Shown: positions 1-8,571, counted from the first letter of the stretch. The stretch: 64,000 nt of DNA from Myxococcus dinghuensis (GCF_024198235.1 NZ_JAKCFB010000005.1:1-64000), one strand, 5' to 3'. Made by a program: numbers and translations. Notes: generated from the letters alone by a model not told the origin.

Positions 1-712
1 AGGCATTCTTCGTGAAGCGCGCCGCGTGCTCGTCCGTGTCGACCTCGTCGCCGAGCGCGTAGGCGATGCCGATGCCGCGGCCGAGCGGGTCGGCGGGGTT
101 CAACCGCTTCACGTAGACGACGCTCACAGCGGGCAGTGAGAACAGGCGCCCACCGGCCGTCACCGTGAAGGTCCGTTCCGCCTTCGGCTTGCTCAGGTCC
201 GGCAGTGCGAGCACGCAATCGGGCGGCACCGGCCACAGGCCCACGGGGACGCCAGCCACCTCCTCGAGGACGGCGAAGAACTCGCCCGTCAGGTCGTAGT
301 GCAGGCAGAACAGCTTCGCGAAGTCGCGGCCCGTCATGAAGTCGTTCGGGTCCGCGAGCAGTCGCAACAGCGGATGGTCCGGCAGCTCCGCCGCGCCACC
401 CAGGTCGACGAGCGACTTCAACCGCTCCCGCCGCACGTCACCGCAGGCCCGCCGTAGCGACACGTCTACAAGCGCCTTCCGCGTCCCCGGGTCCTGCCGG
501 ATGAATGCTCGCCACATCACGTCCGCGAACGCGTCGCCCACCGTGTCGACGATGGTCCCCAGCCACGGCATTTCGGCGTAGGCCGCAAGCAGCGCGGGCA
601 CCTCCCGGCGCGGCGGGGCGGACGTCCACCGGCTCAGCTCCAGCCCCGTCCCCTTGCGCTTGCTGCCACCGCCGAGGGCGGCGCGCATCCTGTCGAGCAT
701 CCCCATACCCAT
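1..712 (-). CDS. phage portal protein, HK97 type (partial, C-terminus outside window)
   Basis: Forms the dodecameric portal ring at the capsid vertex through which DNA is packaged. I translated the minus strand from an ATG at 712: the product starts MGMGMLDRMRAALGG and stays open to the window edge (about 237 residues). Family-typical pieces are an ALADPNDFMTGRDF-like stretch after about residue 100 and, near the edge, NPADPLGRGIG followed by DTDEHAARFTKNA, the signature of HK97-type portals. The ATG lies 4 bp after the terminase stop, with GAGGTG just upstream, so the gene is the next member of the minus-strand packaging operon. Capsid, protease and tail genes are expected to the left but are not visible. 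Identification rests on remembered family motifs and gene order. Confidence 0.85.
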   Translation of the reverse strand, partial: MGMGMLDRMRAALGGGSKRKGTGLELSRWTSAPPRREVPALLAAYAEMPWLGTIVDTVGDAFADVMWRAFIRQDPGTRKALVDVSLRRACGDVRRERLKSLVDLGGAAELPDHPLLRLLADPNDFMTGRDFAKLFCLHYDLTGEFFAVLEEVAGVPVGLWPVPPDCVLALPDLSKPKAERTFTVTAGGRLFSLPAVSVVYVKRLNPADPLGRGIGIAYALGDEVDTDEHAARFTKNA

Positions 713-716
713 CACC

Positions 717-2129
717 TCAGACGGCGAAGAACTGTTCGGAGAACACGAGGTCGTGGACGCCCCAGCAGAAGGCGTCAGCCCTGTCATCTCGACGGCCCGC
801 GATGCCCGCGAACTTGCTGAGCTGAGCCTCCAGCTTGGGGAACGTGCCCACGAACTCGACGCGACCCGCTTCGGCCAGCGCGGACACGGGCTCAGCGCGC
901 TTGCTCTTCGCGCTCGTCGCCCGGACGGGCTTCACGTTGACGCTCACGCCCATCTCGCCCGCCACCGTGGAGATCAGCGTCTCCACCATCTCCCCACCCG
1001 TGTTCACCTCCACCACGAGCGCATCGCATCCCCACTCCAGATAGGCGCGGATGGCCTTCGTCGCCCACTCACGGGGACTCGCCCGGCACGACAGGTCGGC
1101 GAGCACGGACACCCGCTTCAACGGCACGTTGTCGGGGCCAAAGAGCGCGCTCGACTTGCACCCTTCGACGATGATTCCCGTTTCGTCCGAGCCCGTTTCG
1201 CTGGTGGGGCTCGGGTCCACGCTGACGATTCTGCGGTCGAGCTGCTGGGCGTACTCGTGCGGGTCCGTGTCGACGCGCCGCCACTTCGCAGAACCGAAGA
1301 TGGCGCCGGGCACGTCGAAGAGCAGGCGTCCGAGCACCTCTTGCTGACCCCATCGGGTGTTCGCCAGCGCCCGCATGTTGGCAATCGCCGTGGGCGCCAG
1401 GTTCGCGACGTTGCTGAGCGACGAGCCCGAGCGCAGCACCACTCCCGGCTTGAGAATCTGCTTCTCCGAGTCGGCGAAGAGCAGCTCTTCAATCTTCTTC
1501 AGCGGGCGCGGCGTCCCCGTCAGGAGGAGCTGCGGCGGGTCCTCGCGCGAGCCGATGCGAAGCACGAGGGGAAGCTGGTCGACCGCGGCCATGTCGTGTT
1601 TCCACGAAGCCGGCTCGTCGCCCCAGCCCCATCCGGCATTCGGGCCGCGCAGTCGGTCGGGCTTATCCGCCGAGTAGCAGATGGCATAGACGCCGTTCGG
1701 CCACGTCACGCGCCGCTTGCTGGGCTCGTACTTCGGCGTGAACCACGGGGGCGACAGGGCGAGGATGCCGGACGCGCCGCGAATCATCGTGTCGCGCACG
1801 TCCGCCGCCGTCGGTCCAACCAGGGCCCCGACGCTCTTCGCCTGCCACGCTTTCTTGATGACCCACCGCGCGCCGCACCACGTCTTGCCGAAGCCCCGCC
1901 CGGCCATGACGAAGCACGTTGAGAACTTGTCCGGCGGCACCTGCTCACGCCGCGCCCAGAAGTCGAGGTCGTAGACGAGCAGCTCGATTTCCTTGTCGTC
2001 GAGGCCGCCGAAGAGCTTCGCGAGCTGCGCGCGGGAGCCCGCCGTCTGGACCATGCGCGACGCGGGCGACTCGTGGGGCCCGAGGTTCTCTGCGAACTTC
2101 CCCCAGGCCCCCGTCAGAAGGCTACGCAT
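717..2129 (-). CDS. phage terminase large subunit (packaging ATPase/nuclease)
   Basis: ATP-driven motor that cuts and packages phage DNA, docking on the portal. The 470 residues carry a Walker A motif AGRGFGKT (residues 76-83), a Walker B-type GWGWGDEPA, a coupling motif TGTPRP, and a C-terminal RNase H-like nuclease domain with acidic residues in VSVDPSPT, VVEVNTGGEM and DDRADAF. Length and motif order fit the Terminase_6 group. It overlaps the small subunit by 8 bp and is followed after 4 bp by the portal gene, the standard TerS-TerL-portal order. No truncation or missing motif is seen. Confidence 0.95.
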   Translation of the reverse strand: MRSLLTGAWGKFAENLGPHESPASRMVQTAGSRAQLAKLFGGLDDKEIELLVYDLDFWARREQVPPDKFSTCFVMAGRGFGKTWCGARWVIKKAWQAKSVGALVGPTAADVRDTMIRGASGILALSPPWFTPKYEPSKRRVTWPNGVYAICYSADKPDRLRGPNAGWGWGDEPASWKHDMAAVDQLPLVLRIGSREDPPQLLLTGTPRPLKKIEELLFADSEKQILKPGVVLRSGSSLSNVANLAPTAIANMRALANTRWGQQEVLGRLLFDVPGAIFGSAKWRRVDTDPHEYAQQLDRRIVSVDPSPTSETGSDETGIIVEGCKSSALFGPDNVPLKRVSVLADLSCRASPREWATKAIRAYLEWGCDALVVEVNTGGEMVETLISTVAGEMGVSVNVKPVRATSAKSKRAEPVSALAEAGRVEFVGTFPKLEAQLSKFAGIAGRRDDRADAFCWGVHDLVFSEQFFAV

Positions 2130-2592
2130 CGGTGGCCCCCTTGTCGTCGAGCTGCTCGGGCGTGGCGGCTTCGGCAGGTGCCGGCAGTTCGTCGGGCAGG
2201 AACTTCCCGAGGCGGTCGATCAGCAGCTCGCGCAGGGCGGCAGTGTCGGCGGCTTGGTCCTCGGGGCTCTTCGCCTCGACGTTGTCGCGCCGGCCGTACA
2301 GCTCCGGGAAGCGGCGGGACAGCAGCCATTGGACGTGCTTGGGGTTCGTCGTGGACGCGGCCTGGAGCGTCTCTGTCGCGCCCTGCATGAACTCGGCTTC
2401 CGCCTTGTTCACCGCGACGAAGAACTCGCGGTAGAGCCCGCGCGTCTCGCTCGCGCCACGGTGATACCACCTGGAAACGGAGTGCTCTTCGACGCCGCAG
2501 AGTCCCGCCGCAGCTCGACGAAAGAGCCCATTTCTCAGGTGCTCGCAGAATGTCTTAATCAGCTCGTGCGTGAGCTTTGTATGGGCAGGCAC
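2122..2592 (-). CDS. phage terminase small subunit
   Basis: DNA-recognition partner of the large terminase subunit. The 156-residue product begins with a helix-turn-helix-like segment (KLTHELIKTFCEHLRNG, then AAAGLCGVEEHSVSRWYHRG, about residues 6-47), typical of phage TerS proteins, followed by a helical oligomerisation region and an acidic Pro/Ala-rich tail. It overlaps the large subunit by 8 bp. The start is GTG at 2592, only 6 nt downstream of the CATTTA end of the repeated phage element (2599-2628). The purine run GAGGGA abuts the start codon with no spacer, so either the mRNA is leaderless or initiation is unusual. Confidence 0.85.
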   Translation of the reverse strand: MPAHTKLTHELIKTFCEHLRNGLFRRAAAGLCGVEEHSVSRWYHRGASETRGLYREFFVAVNKAEAEFMQGATETLQAASTTNPKHVQWLLSRRFPELYGRRDNVEAKSPEDQAADTAALRELLIDRLGKFLPDELPAPAEAATPEQLDDKGATDA

Positions 2593-2598
2593 TCCCTC

Positions 2599-2628
2599 TA
2601 AATGGGTGTGACTTCCGCGAGCGGTTCA
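2599..2628 (-). promoter_or_regulatory. repeated phage promoter-like element, copy A (packaging operon)
   Basis: On the minus strand it reads TGAACC, 18 bp, CATTTA, with GAA at spacer positions 8-10 and CACC at the spacer end. Six copies with identical spacing occur in the prophage, each directly before a transcription unit in the same orientation. This copy precedes the small terminase, whose GTG begins 6 nt after CATTTA. By position TGARCC behaves like a -35 and CATTTA like a -10. A binding site for a phage repressor or activator is the alternative. Confidence 0.7.
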
Positions 2629-2884
2629 CGAACCCTTCAGATTTATCGGGGCCCCACTGAACACATCAGCGAGTTTGGCCGGAATTTCTCAAAAGTGGTG
2701 CGCGCCGAGCAAGCCAGAATTCGGCCCACAGAAAGGAATTCCTTCCCGGGGGCCTCGCAGGAGCCCCCACACCTGAACACACCTACACACCTCAACAAGA
2801 TCACGATTCAGCGGCTTGCAACTCTCGGACTACAAAATGGATCAAGGTCATGCCCAGGCATATTAGGCTCTCGAACGAACTTCG

Positions 2885-2896
2885 GTGTCCTGACAC
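2885..2896. promoter_or_regulatory. short inverted repeat before the TIR gene
   Basis: GTGTC-CT-GACAC, a perfect 5-bp dyad ending 11 bp before the TIR start codon. It could be a repressor operator or part of a small 5' hairpin that hides the poorly matched ribosome binding site. Short palindromes occur by chance, so this is only a candidate. Confidence 0.25.
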
Positions 2897-2907
2897 GACA
2901 TTAGGCG

Positions 2908-3921
2908 ATGCCCAAAAATCCAATCACACGCCCCAGCACTCGGCCCCTCTTCATTAGCCACGCCGCCGCAGACAAAGACCTCGTAAACTTCTTCATTGAC
3001 ACGATACTAATCAGAGGGATTGGGGTTTCCCAAGAAGCCATCTTCAACACATCCGCAACATCAGGCCCGATTGCCCCGGGCTCGAACTTCACCGAAGACA
3101 TCAGGCACGCGCTACGCGAAGCCGAATTCATAATCGCGGTCATTACGCCACTGTATTTCCAGCGCGCATTTACAATGGCCGAACTGGGCGCGGCATGGGC
3201 ATTCGAACGACTCATTCCAATCCTCGTGCCTCCTCTTGATTTTGCTGATGCAGAAGGCATCCTCAAGGGAACCCAATGCCTAAAAATCGACAACAAGTCG
3301 AACCTATCATCAATATACGATCAACTCGCAAAGGCAGCACATCGGAGGAAAAGCTGGATATCACCATCAGGCCACGGAACCTTCGAAGAACAACGTGACA
3401 CATTTTTGAATGGCCTCCAGGCGCGAATCAATACCACGACAAATCCACCTCCCCCTACCTCCACACCTCAGATCGCCACAAAGACAGCATCAAAACCTCA
3501 AACACCGGAAGAAGCCAGACAGGAATTCAAAGCTCGAATACTAGATCTCAAAGCAGCCCTAGCACTACTGCCACCGATTGTTCGTCAGGCATTCTTCTGC
3601 AAAACCACTGCGACAGGCGGACTCAAGCTCCCGTCAGGCGACGTCGAATTGGCGGACGCATTGCATCGCGGGCTCGTGACCACAAGTCAATACAGCAACG
3701 GATTCATCATCACCAAGGAGGTCTTGGTCTATCCTTCCGAGAACAGTCAGCTCAACAAAGATGTCGACGACCTCCTCATTAAGCTCACCGTCTTCATTGG
3801 ACGCGCCCCACCCGCATTTCGCCGTGACTACGAAAACAGCCACGGCCACCCGGCGGACCTTCGGGTTGCTCGGTTCTGGAATACACACAATCTTCGCGGC
3901 CTTGCGCCCCAAACCCCTTAG
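2908..3921 (+). CDS. TIR-domain protein, prophage passenger (putative anti-phage effector)
   Basis: The 337-residue protein has an N-terminal TIR-like domain (about residues 11-130): a first strand RPLFISHAAADKDLV, later REAEFIIAVITPLYF, and MAELGAAWAFE, where Glu92 sits at the position of the catalytic glutamate of NAD-consuming TIR domains. A Pro/Thr linker (about 165-200) leads to a C-terminal domain of about 135 residues that I do not recognise. Many bacterial TIR proteins are abortive-infection effectors that deplete NAD+, so this may protect the lysogen against other phages; that role is inferred. The gene is markedly more A/T-rich than its neighbours and stands alone between two minus-strand phage genes, as morons do. 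The start is fixed by an in-frame TAG two codons upstream; no Shine-Dalgarno is evident. Confidence 0.75.
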   Translation: MPKNPITRPSTRPLFISHAAADKDLVNFFIDTILIRGIGVSQEAIFNTSATSGPIAPGSNFTEDIRHALREAEFIIAVITPLYFQRAFTMAELGAAWAFERLIPILVPPLDFADAEGILKGTQCLKIDNKSNLSSIYDQLAKAAHRRKSWISPSGHGTFEEQRDTFLNGLQARINTTTNPPPPTSTPQIATKTASKPQTPEEARQEFKARILDLKAALALLPPIVRQAFFCKTTATGGLKLPSGDVELADALHRGLVTTSQYSNGFIITKEVLVYPSENSQLNKDVDDLLIKLTVFIGRAPPAFRRDYENSHGHPADLRVARFWNTHNLRGLAPQTP

Positions 3922-3957
3922 GCTTCAAGTCGAGACCACCCCTCCCAAAGAGCAGCC

Positions 3958-4827
3958 CTATGTCTGCTCTCTCTCCAGAAGCAAGAGACGCAACTCATCC
4001 AATACACGCACAAGCATCCTATCGACGCGGCTCTTCGGCGCGCCCCATGCTTCTGCGACGGAGCGCACCGACTGCGCGGGGCAGCCGAGCCCGAACACGC
4101 GGGAGACGAGGTCGAGCTGCTCGGGGGACAGTCGTCGCACGGCATCGAGCACGAGGGCTCGACGCTCAGCCGCCAGCAGCATCGCCTCGGGCGTCTCGTC
4201 GTCGACCTCGCGCCCCGAACGCTCCCGCAGTGAGGTTTCCAGGGCCTCGATGAAAGGCTCATTGCCCAGGACACCGTCCGAAAAATGAGACGGTATGTCT
4301 ATGCATTGGACGCGTGTGGCGTCGCTGCCGGTGTCCTGAGCTGAACGCAGAGTCCGGCCCTTGTGAGCCCCATCGCTCAGGTGAACGTCGCTGGCGTGCA
4401 TGCGCGCGTACTGTTCGCAGGCCGTGCGCGCGCGGAAGTAGGCCACGTCGGCGAACGACTGGCGGCCCCTCGTGGGGTCGAACTTGTCGACGGTGCGAAG
4501 CACGGCCATCGAGGCGACCTGCGCGAGGTCTTCAGGGGACACCGTGCCCGCGAAGGACAGGCAGCACCCGACGGCGCGGCGGATGACGGGGCTCACGGAC
4601 ACGAGCAGCTCGGCGGACAGCACGCGCTCAAGCTCGGCGTCCCTGTCCTCTCGGGCCTGAACGATTCGCGCCACGAGGACAGTCTGCTGCGCTGCCTCGG
4701 TGGCGTACCTGTAGCGTGCAATGGCCCTCCCTGCGGCGGCCCTGAAACATTTGGGCTCGTGATACATCGCCCCGCGCGAAGCACGCCGCGTGCCGACCCC
4801 ATCCCATTCACACACAGTCTCAGCCAC
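3958..4827 (-). CDS. phage-encoded sigma-70 family RNA polymerase sigma factor
   Basis: The 289 residues carry a region 2 (about residues 85-150: SPEDLAQVASMAVLRTVDKF, then FADVAYFRARTACEQYARMH) and a region 4 with helix-turn-helix (about 205-285: RRALVLDAVRRLSPEQLDLV, then SVRSVAEAWGAPKSRVDRML). It probably redirects host RNA polymerase to phage promoters. GTG at 4827 follows an in-frame TGA six codons upstream, so a longer product is impossible. A copy of the repeated 30-bp element lies about 72 bp upstream in the same orientation, suggesting autoregulation. It is convergent with the TIR gene. The family is clear; its promoter specificity is inferred from co-occurrence with the repeated element. 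Confidence 0.8.
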   Translation of the reverse strand: MAETVCEWDGVGTRRASRGAMYHEPKCFRAAAGRAIARYRYATEAAQQTVLVARIVQAREDRDAELERVLSAELLVSVSPVIRRAVGCCLSFAGTVSPEDLAQVASMAVLRTVDKFDPTRGRQSFADVAYFRARTACEQYARMHASDVHLSDGAHKGRTLRSAQDTGSDATRVQCIDIPSHFSDGVLGNEPFIEALETSLRERSGREVDDETPEAMLLAAERRALVLDAVRRLSPEQLDLVSRVFGLGCPAQSVRSVAEAWGAPKSRVDRMLVRVLDELRLLLLEREQT

Positions 4828-4899
4828 GGTGTATCGCCACCCTCACCCGGACTCGGCCGCATGAAGCCGGCCCAGCGGCAGGAGTGCCGCTTCACCGTG

Positions 4900-4929
4900 T
4901 AAATGGGTGTGACTTCCGCGAGTGGCTCA
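4900..4929 (-). promoter_or_regulatory. repeated phage promoter-like element, copy B (sigma factor gene)
   Basis: On the minus strand: TGAGCC, 18 bp, CATTTA. Its spacer matches copy A at 17 of 18 positions. It lies about 72 bp upstream of the sigma-factor start, so unlike copies A, C and D it would give a conventional 5' leader. Confidence 0.7.
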
Positions 4930-5122
4930 GCGCGAGAGTCCCCGGCAGTGCGTCAGCCTCAACAAGGGTCCAAAGGGGTACGCGTAATATCCATAGAGCA
5001 CGCTCACCTCATCTATGTACGTATCCCCCTTGTTCTTACTCCTACATCTTCTTTGGCTTAGGGAGTTATACAGAGTGGTTCTGCCAGCTTGATGATTGCC
5101 ACCGCGAAGAAAAATCGCCGTG

Positions 5123-5152
5123 TGAGCCACCGCCAGAATCCACACCCATTTA
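5123..5152 (+). promoter_or_regulatory. repeated phage promoter-like element, copy C (replication arm)
   Basis: TGAGCC, 18 bp, CATTTA, with the shared GAA and CACC inside the spacer. The GTG start of the primase-helicase lies exactly 6 nt after CATTTA, as for copies A and D. If CATTTA is a -10 element, transcription would begin at or next to the start codon, giving a leaderless message. Confidence 0.7.
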
Positions 5153-5158
5153 CGCAGG

Positions 5159-7504
5159 GTGACCACACCATCTTCAGTTGCCCCTGCCGCCCCTCCTGTC
5201 CACCCCGGCGCCCCTGTGCGAGTCGCGCTCTACGCGTCCGCTCAGGACAACGTGCCGCAAGTCGTCGACCTGTCATGGCCCGAGCTGTCAGCAAAGCTCG
5301 TCGCCCACCGTCGCAGTCAGTGCCCTACGTTGCCGTGTCCGCGCGGGTGCCCTGCGAAGAACGGCCCCGCTTGGAGCCCCGTCGACATCGTCGAGCGACG
5401 ACGCACCGAGAACGTGCGCGCCGTCACCGTGGCCGTCTTCGACCTGGACCACCTCAACGCGCCGCAGCTCTCGTTCCTCGATGCCGTCGAGCGCCACGGA
5501 CTGGCCTACGCCCTCCACTCGACGCACAGCAACCGCCCGCCCGACGACTACTGCCTGCGGCTCGCCATGCCGTTGTCTCGGCCCGTCCTGCCCCGGGAGT
5601 GGCCCGCCGTGCGTGAGGCCGCAATTCGGATGCTCGGGCTTCCCGCCGACCCCGCCACGAAGGACTTGGCGCGCATCTACTACCTGCCCGACGTGGCCAC
5701 AGGTGCCGAACCCTTCGCGGCGAGTGGCGAGGGGGCGCCCCTGGACGTCGACGCGCTGCTCGCCATGGCACCTTCGGGCCTCCCCACGGCGGCCCCGGTG
5801 CCTACGGCTACCCCCGAGGCGCCCGCCGACCTGTACGAGCTGCGGGCCCTCTTGCGCCGTATCCGCAAGCCCGAGCACGTCGTCATCGTGCGACGGGTCC
5901 TCGCGGGCGAGCCCCTGGCCCCCATTGGCGGGCAAGACACGGCCCTGAACGCCCTCATGTCGTGCGCGGCCTTCGTCCTGCCGCTCAGCACGCCCGAATC
6001 GGCCATCGTCGAGCTGTTCCGCGCGTCGTTCGCGGCAACGGACTGGCGGGAGGGCACCGAGCACCTGTGCGAGCAGGCCCTCTTGAAGCTGCGACGCCAC
6101 CGGGAGAGGCGCCGGGCTAGGGATGCCGGGCGGCTCGCGGAGAACGACGCCATTTGGAAGGCACTGGGCGGCTCGGCCCCGGAGGCCCCCTCACAGGACG
6201 CGTCAGGCGGAGAGGAAGACACCCCATCCCCCGACAACTGGATGAGCAAGCTCACGCTCGACCCGGGCAAGGACGGCACGAACAAGATTCGCAACAGTGA
6301 GGCGAACGTCTTCGCGGTGCTGCTCAACTCCCCCGAGTGGCGCGGCGTGCTCCGCTTCAACGAGAGCACCAAGCAGCTTGAGGTTGATGGCGGGCCGCTC
6401 GGGATGAATCCGGACCTGGAGACGCTGGACGTCCTCGTGGCCAACTGGATTCAGCAAAGCACCTATGGCCAGCTCGGCCTGCGCCCCAAGGCGCTGACCG
6501 TCTCGCAGCAGATTCTCGGAGTCGCGAAGCGGAACAGCTACGACCCCGTCGCCGAGTACCTGGGGGGACTGGTCTGGGACGGCACGCCGCGGCTCGACGA
6601 GCTGCTCGTGACGTACTTCGGCGCCCGAGGGGATGCCCGATACCTGCGGGCCGTCGGCGCGAAGTTCGCCATCTCCGCTGTCGCGCGCGCCCTGCGCCCC
6701 GGGTGCAAGGTCGACACGGTCATGATTCTGGAGGGGCCCCAGGGCCTCCGGAAGTCGACCGCGTTCCGCATCCTCGGCGGGCGCTACTTCACCGACGCGT
6801 ACATCGACGTGACGAACAAGGACAGTGCGATGCTGGCCTCTCAGTATTGGCTCATCGAACTGGCCGAGCTGACCACGTTCCGGAAGTCAGAAGACCAGGC
6901 CCTCAAGGCGTTCCTCACCAGGACGGAAGACACCTACCGGCCGCCCTACGGACGCACCAACGTGAAGTCCCCGCGCCGTTGCGTGTTCGTCGGAACCACC
7001 AACGAGGACGACTACCTGCGGGACCCCACGGGCCATCGGCGCTTCTGGCCGGTGAAGTGCAGCCACATCGACACCGACGCCCTCGCGCGCGACCGTGACC
7101 AAATCTGGGCCGAAGCCGTCGCGCGCTTCAACCAGGGGGAGTCGTGGTGGCTCACGTCCGAGGAAGCGGCGGGCGCCGAGCAGCAAGCCGCCCTGCGCGC
7201 CGAGAACTACGGGGACAGCCGCAAGGAAGTCATCCTGAAGTGGCTGCTGGAGATGCCGGCCGACAAGCGCCCCAACGACGTGACGATTCTCCACGTCGGC
7301 GTCGAAGCCTTCTCACTCCACCCTGCCCAGGTCGACCCGCGCATCTCCCGCGAAATCGGCGCGGCCCTGAAGGCGCTGAACTTCACCCGTGGCCAGCGTC
7401 GAATGGGCGATGGGACACGGCCGCTCGTCTACTACATCCCGGACGAACTCCGGAACGCGCCCATGGAGAAGCGTGACCATGCTGGGGCGAATATGCGGGG
7501 TTGA
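5159..7504 (+). CDS. phage primase-helicase (VapE/VirE-type superfamily 3 helicase with N-terminal primase-like domain)
   Basis: The 781-residue N-terminal part (about 1-200) resembles archaeo-eukaryotic primase-type domains: FDLDHL acidic pair, HSTHS, and ARIYYLP. After an acidic linker, the C-terminal part (about 460-720) is a VirE/VapE-like helicase: GLVWDGTPRLDELL, Walker A GPQGLRKST (about 524-532), WLIELAEL as Walker B, GTTNEDDYLRDPTGHRRFWP as sensor region. It probably primes and unwinds phage DNA at initiation. It is the first gene of the rightward replication arm and starts with GTG 6 nt after the repeated element. Family assignment of the helicase is firm; the primase activity is an inference from short motifs. 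Confidence 0.85.
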   Translation: MTTPSSVAPAAPPVHPGAPVRVALYASAQDNVPQVVDLSWPELSAKLVAHRRSQCPTLPCPRGCPAKNGPAWSPVDIVERRRTENVRAVTVAVFDLDHLNAPQLSFLDAVERHGLAYALHSTHSNRPPDDYCLRLAMPLSRPVLPREWPAVREAAIRMLGLPADPATKDLARIYYLPDVATGAEPFAASGEGAPLDVDALLAMAPSGLPTAAPVPTATPEAPADLYELRALLRRIRKPEHVVIVRRVLAGEPLAPIGGQDTALNALMSCAAFVLPLSTPESAIVELFRASFAATDWREGTEHLCEQALLKLRRHRERRRARDAGRLAENDAIWKALGGSAPEAPSQDASGGEEDTPSPDNWMSKLTLDPGKDGTNKIRNSEANVFAVLLNSPEWRGVLRFNESTKQLEVDGGPLGMNPDLETLDVLVANWIQQSTYGQLGLRPKALTVSQQILGVAKRNSYDPVAEYLGGLVWDGTPRLDELLVTYFGARGDARYLRAVGAKFAISAVARALRPGCKVDTVMILEGPQGLRKSTAFRILGGRYFTDAYIDVTNKDSAMLASQYWLIELAELTTFRKSEDQALKAFLTRTEDTYRPPYGRTNVKSPRRCVFVGTTNEDDYLRDPTGHRRFWPVKCSHIDTDALARDRDQIWAEAVARFNQGESWWLTSEEAAGAEQQAALRAENYGDSRKEVILKWLLEMPADKRPNDVTILHVGVEAFSLHPAQVDPRISREIGAALKALNFTRGQRRMGDGTRPLVYYIPDELRNAPMEKRDHAGANMRG

Positions 7505-7679
7505 TTTCACCGCCCGGCATTCGAGCGTCTGCGCGAGCGAACCACTCAGACACACCCAAGCGCAACAAGGTGGCACGAGCTGACGCTTGGTGTTCACTGA
7601 TGGCTAATCCAGAAGGCGTGACTTGCCAACCATTCAGTCCTCCATCTATCAAACGGCAAGCCAATCAAGGAGGCTGTTC

Positions 7680-8561
7680 ATGCAAGGCAAAATGATGGAC
7701 TTTCGCCCATTCGTCCTGGTCGTCGCAGTCGCGTGCTTCGCTGGGACATGGGGAGGCAGCGTCGCATTCGCCGCGCCGATCAACAACACCAGCTCAAGAG
7801 GCGAGCTAGTCATTCACGTCGACGACAACGAGTTCCACTCAGGCCAGACAGTCGTGTTCACTCACACATTCACTCATCAGAGGGCGCAAGACGTATCCTC
7901 GATGTCCGTAGAATACTCTCTAGCAGGACTCCTGGCGCTAGACCGGTGCGAACCCGCAGCCGCTTGTAGTTCCGCGTCAAACAGCTTCACAGCGGTAGTC
8001 GCCCCGCCAGACCTCCCAGCCAATCAAACTCGTGTGGTCACGGCATACTTCACCGTGTTGCCGCTTTCGAGCCCGGTGAGTGCCGCTACGCGACCGCTCT
8101 TCATCATTCAGGAAAGAGGAGGGACAGCATCAAGCGAGCGCATGCCATTCATGAGCTATACCGTCTACCCTGGCGAAGCTGACTTGGCCGTTGGGCTGAC
8201 TGCCCAGGCGCCACTCTTGGGGGCGAACGTGCTCTACACCTTGACGGTGACAAACAATGGTCCCCACGCTGCGTCATCCGCAACAGTGACGACAACTCTA
8301 CCTGCTTCAGCGACATCCATCACTTCGACGGATTGCACCTTTGATGCGACTGCTGGTGAGGTCACGTGTCCGGTGGGCGCACTGGCGAACGGATCGTCCT
8401 CAATCAAGACCTTCCGCGCGAACTACGGGCTGCTGGCGCTGGGGCAGTTGAATGCAACGGCAACGCGAGTCGCGAGCAGCCCGGCCGACCCTAACGCGCA
8501 GAACGACAGCGCCACAGCGTCTTGCACCGCCCTTACGTCGTTGCTCATTACCTGCCCGTAG
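7680..8561 (+). CDS. secreted DUF11-repeat protein, prophage passenger
   Basis: The 293-residue product has a signal peptide (MQGKMMDFRPF, hydrophobic VLVVAVACFAG, then VAFAAPI) and a C-terminal DUF11-like beta domain (ADLAVGLTAQAPLLGANVLY, TLTVTNNGPHAASSATVTTT), common in bacterial surface proteins. The N-terminal half is a beta-rich domain I do not recognise. ATG at 7680 is chosen because AAGGAGG lies 6-7 nt upstream and the signal peptide starts there; the frame is open upstream to 7623 but without an RBS. It sits between two replication genes and is less GC-rich than either, so it looks like a lysogenic-conversion moron. A new promoter-like element starts 10 bp after its stop. Confidence 0.7.
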   Translation: MQGKMMDFRPFVLVVAVACFAGTWGGSVAFAAPINNTSSRGELVIHVDDNEFHSGQTVVFTHTFTHQRAQDVSSMSVEYSLAGLLALDRCEPAAACSSASNSFTAVVAPPDLPANQTRVVTAYFTVLPLSSPVSAATRPLFIIQERGGTASSERMPFMSYTVYPGEADLAVGLTAQAPLLGANVLYTLTVTNNGPHAASSATVTTTLPASATSITSTDCTFDATAGEVTCPVGALANGSSSIKTFRANYGLLALGQLNATATRVASSPADPNAQNDSATASCTALTSLLITCP

Positions 8562-8571
8562 GTGAATCACA

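Larger units (their letters stand above)
2593..2907. other. intergenic region between small terminase and TIR gene
   Basis: A 315-bp divergent intergenic region. It holds one copy of the 30-bp phage element on its left edge, pointing to the terminase operon, and a perfect 12-bp dyad 12 bp before the TIR start. Base composition becomes clearly more A/T-rich from about 2640 onward. The open plus-strand frame at 2602-2904 begins inside the repeat element and has no ribosome binding site or recognisable content, so I do not call it a gene. Confidence 0.5.
4828..5158. other. divergent control region between sigma factor and replication arm
   Basis: A 331-bp region between the leftward sigma gene and the rightward replication arm. 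It holds two copies of the 30-bp phage element in opposite orientations (4900-4929 minus, 5123-5152 plus), each aimed at its adjacent gene. The DNA between them (about 4960-5110) is less GC-rich than the flanks. No gene is supported here. This is the natural place for the phage's regulatory switch, although no repressor gene is encoded in the window. Confidence 0.5.

Noticed and set aside
2602-2904. Plus-strand 100-codon open frame
   Set aside because: Starts inside the repeated phage element, has no ribosome binding site, and its content looks like translated intergenic DNA.
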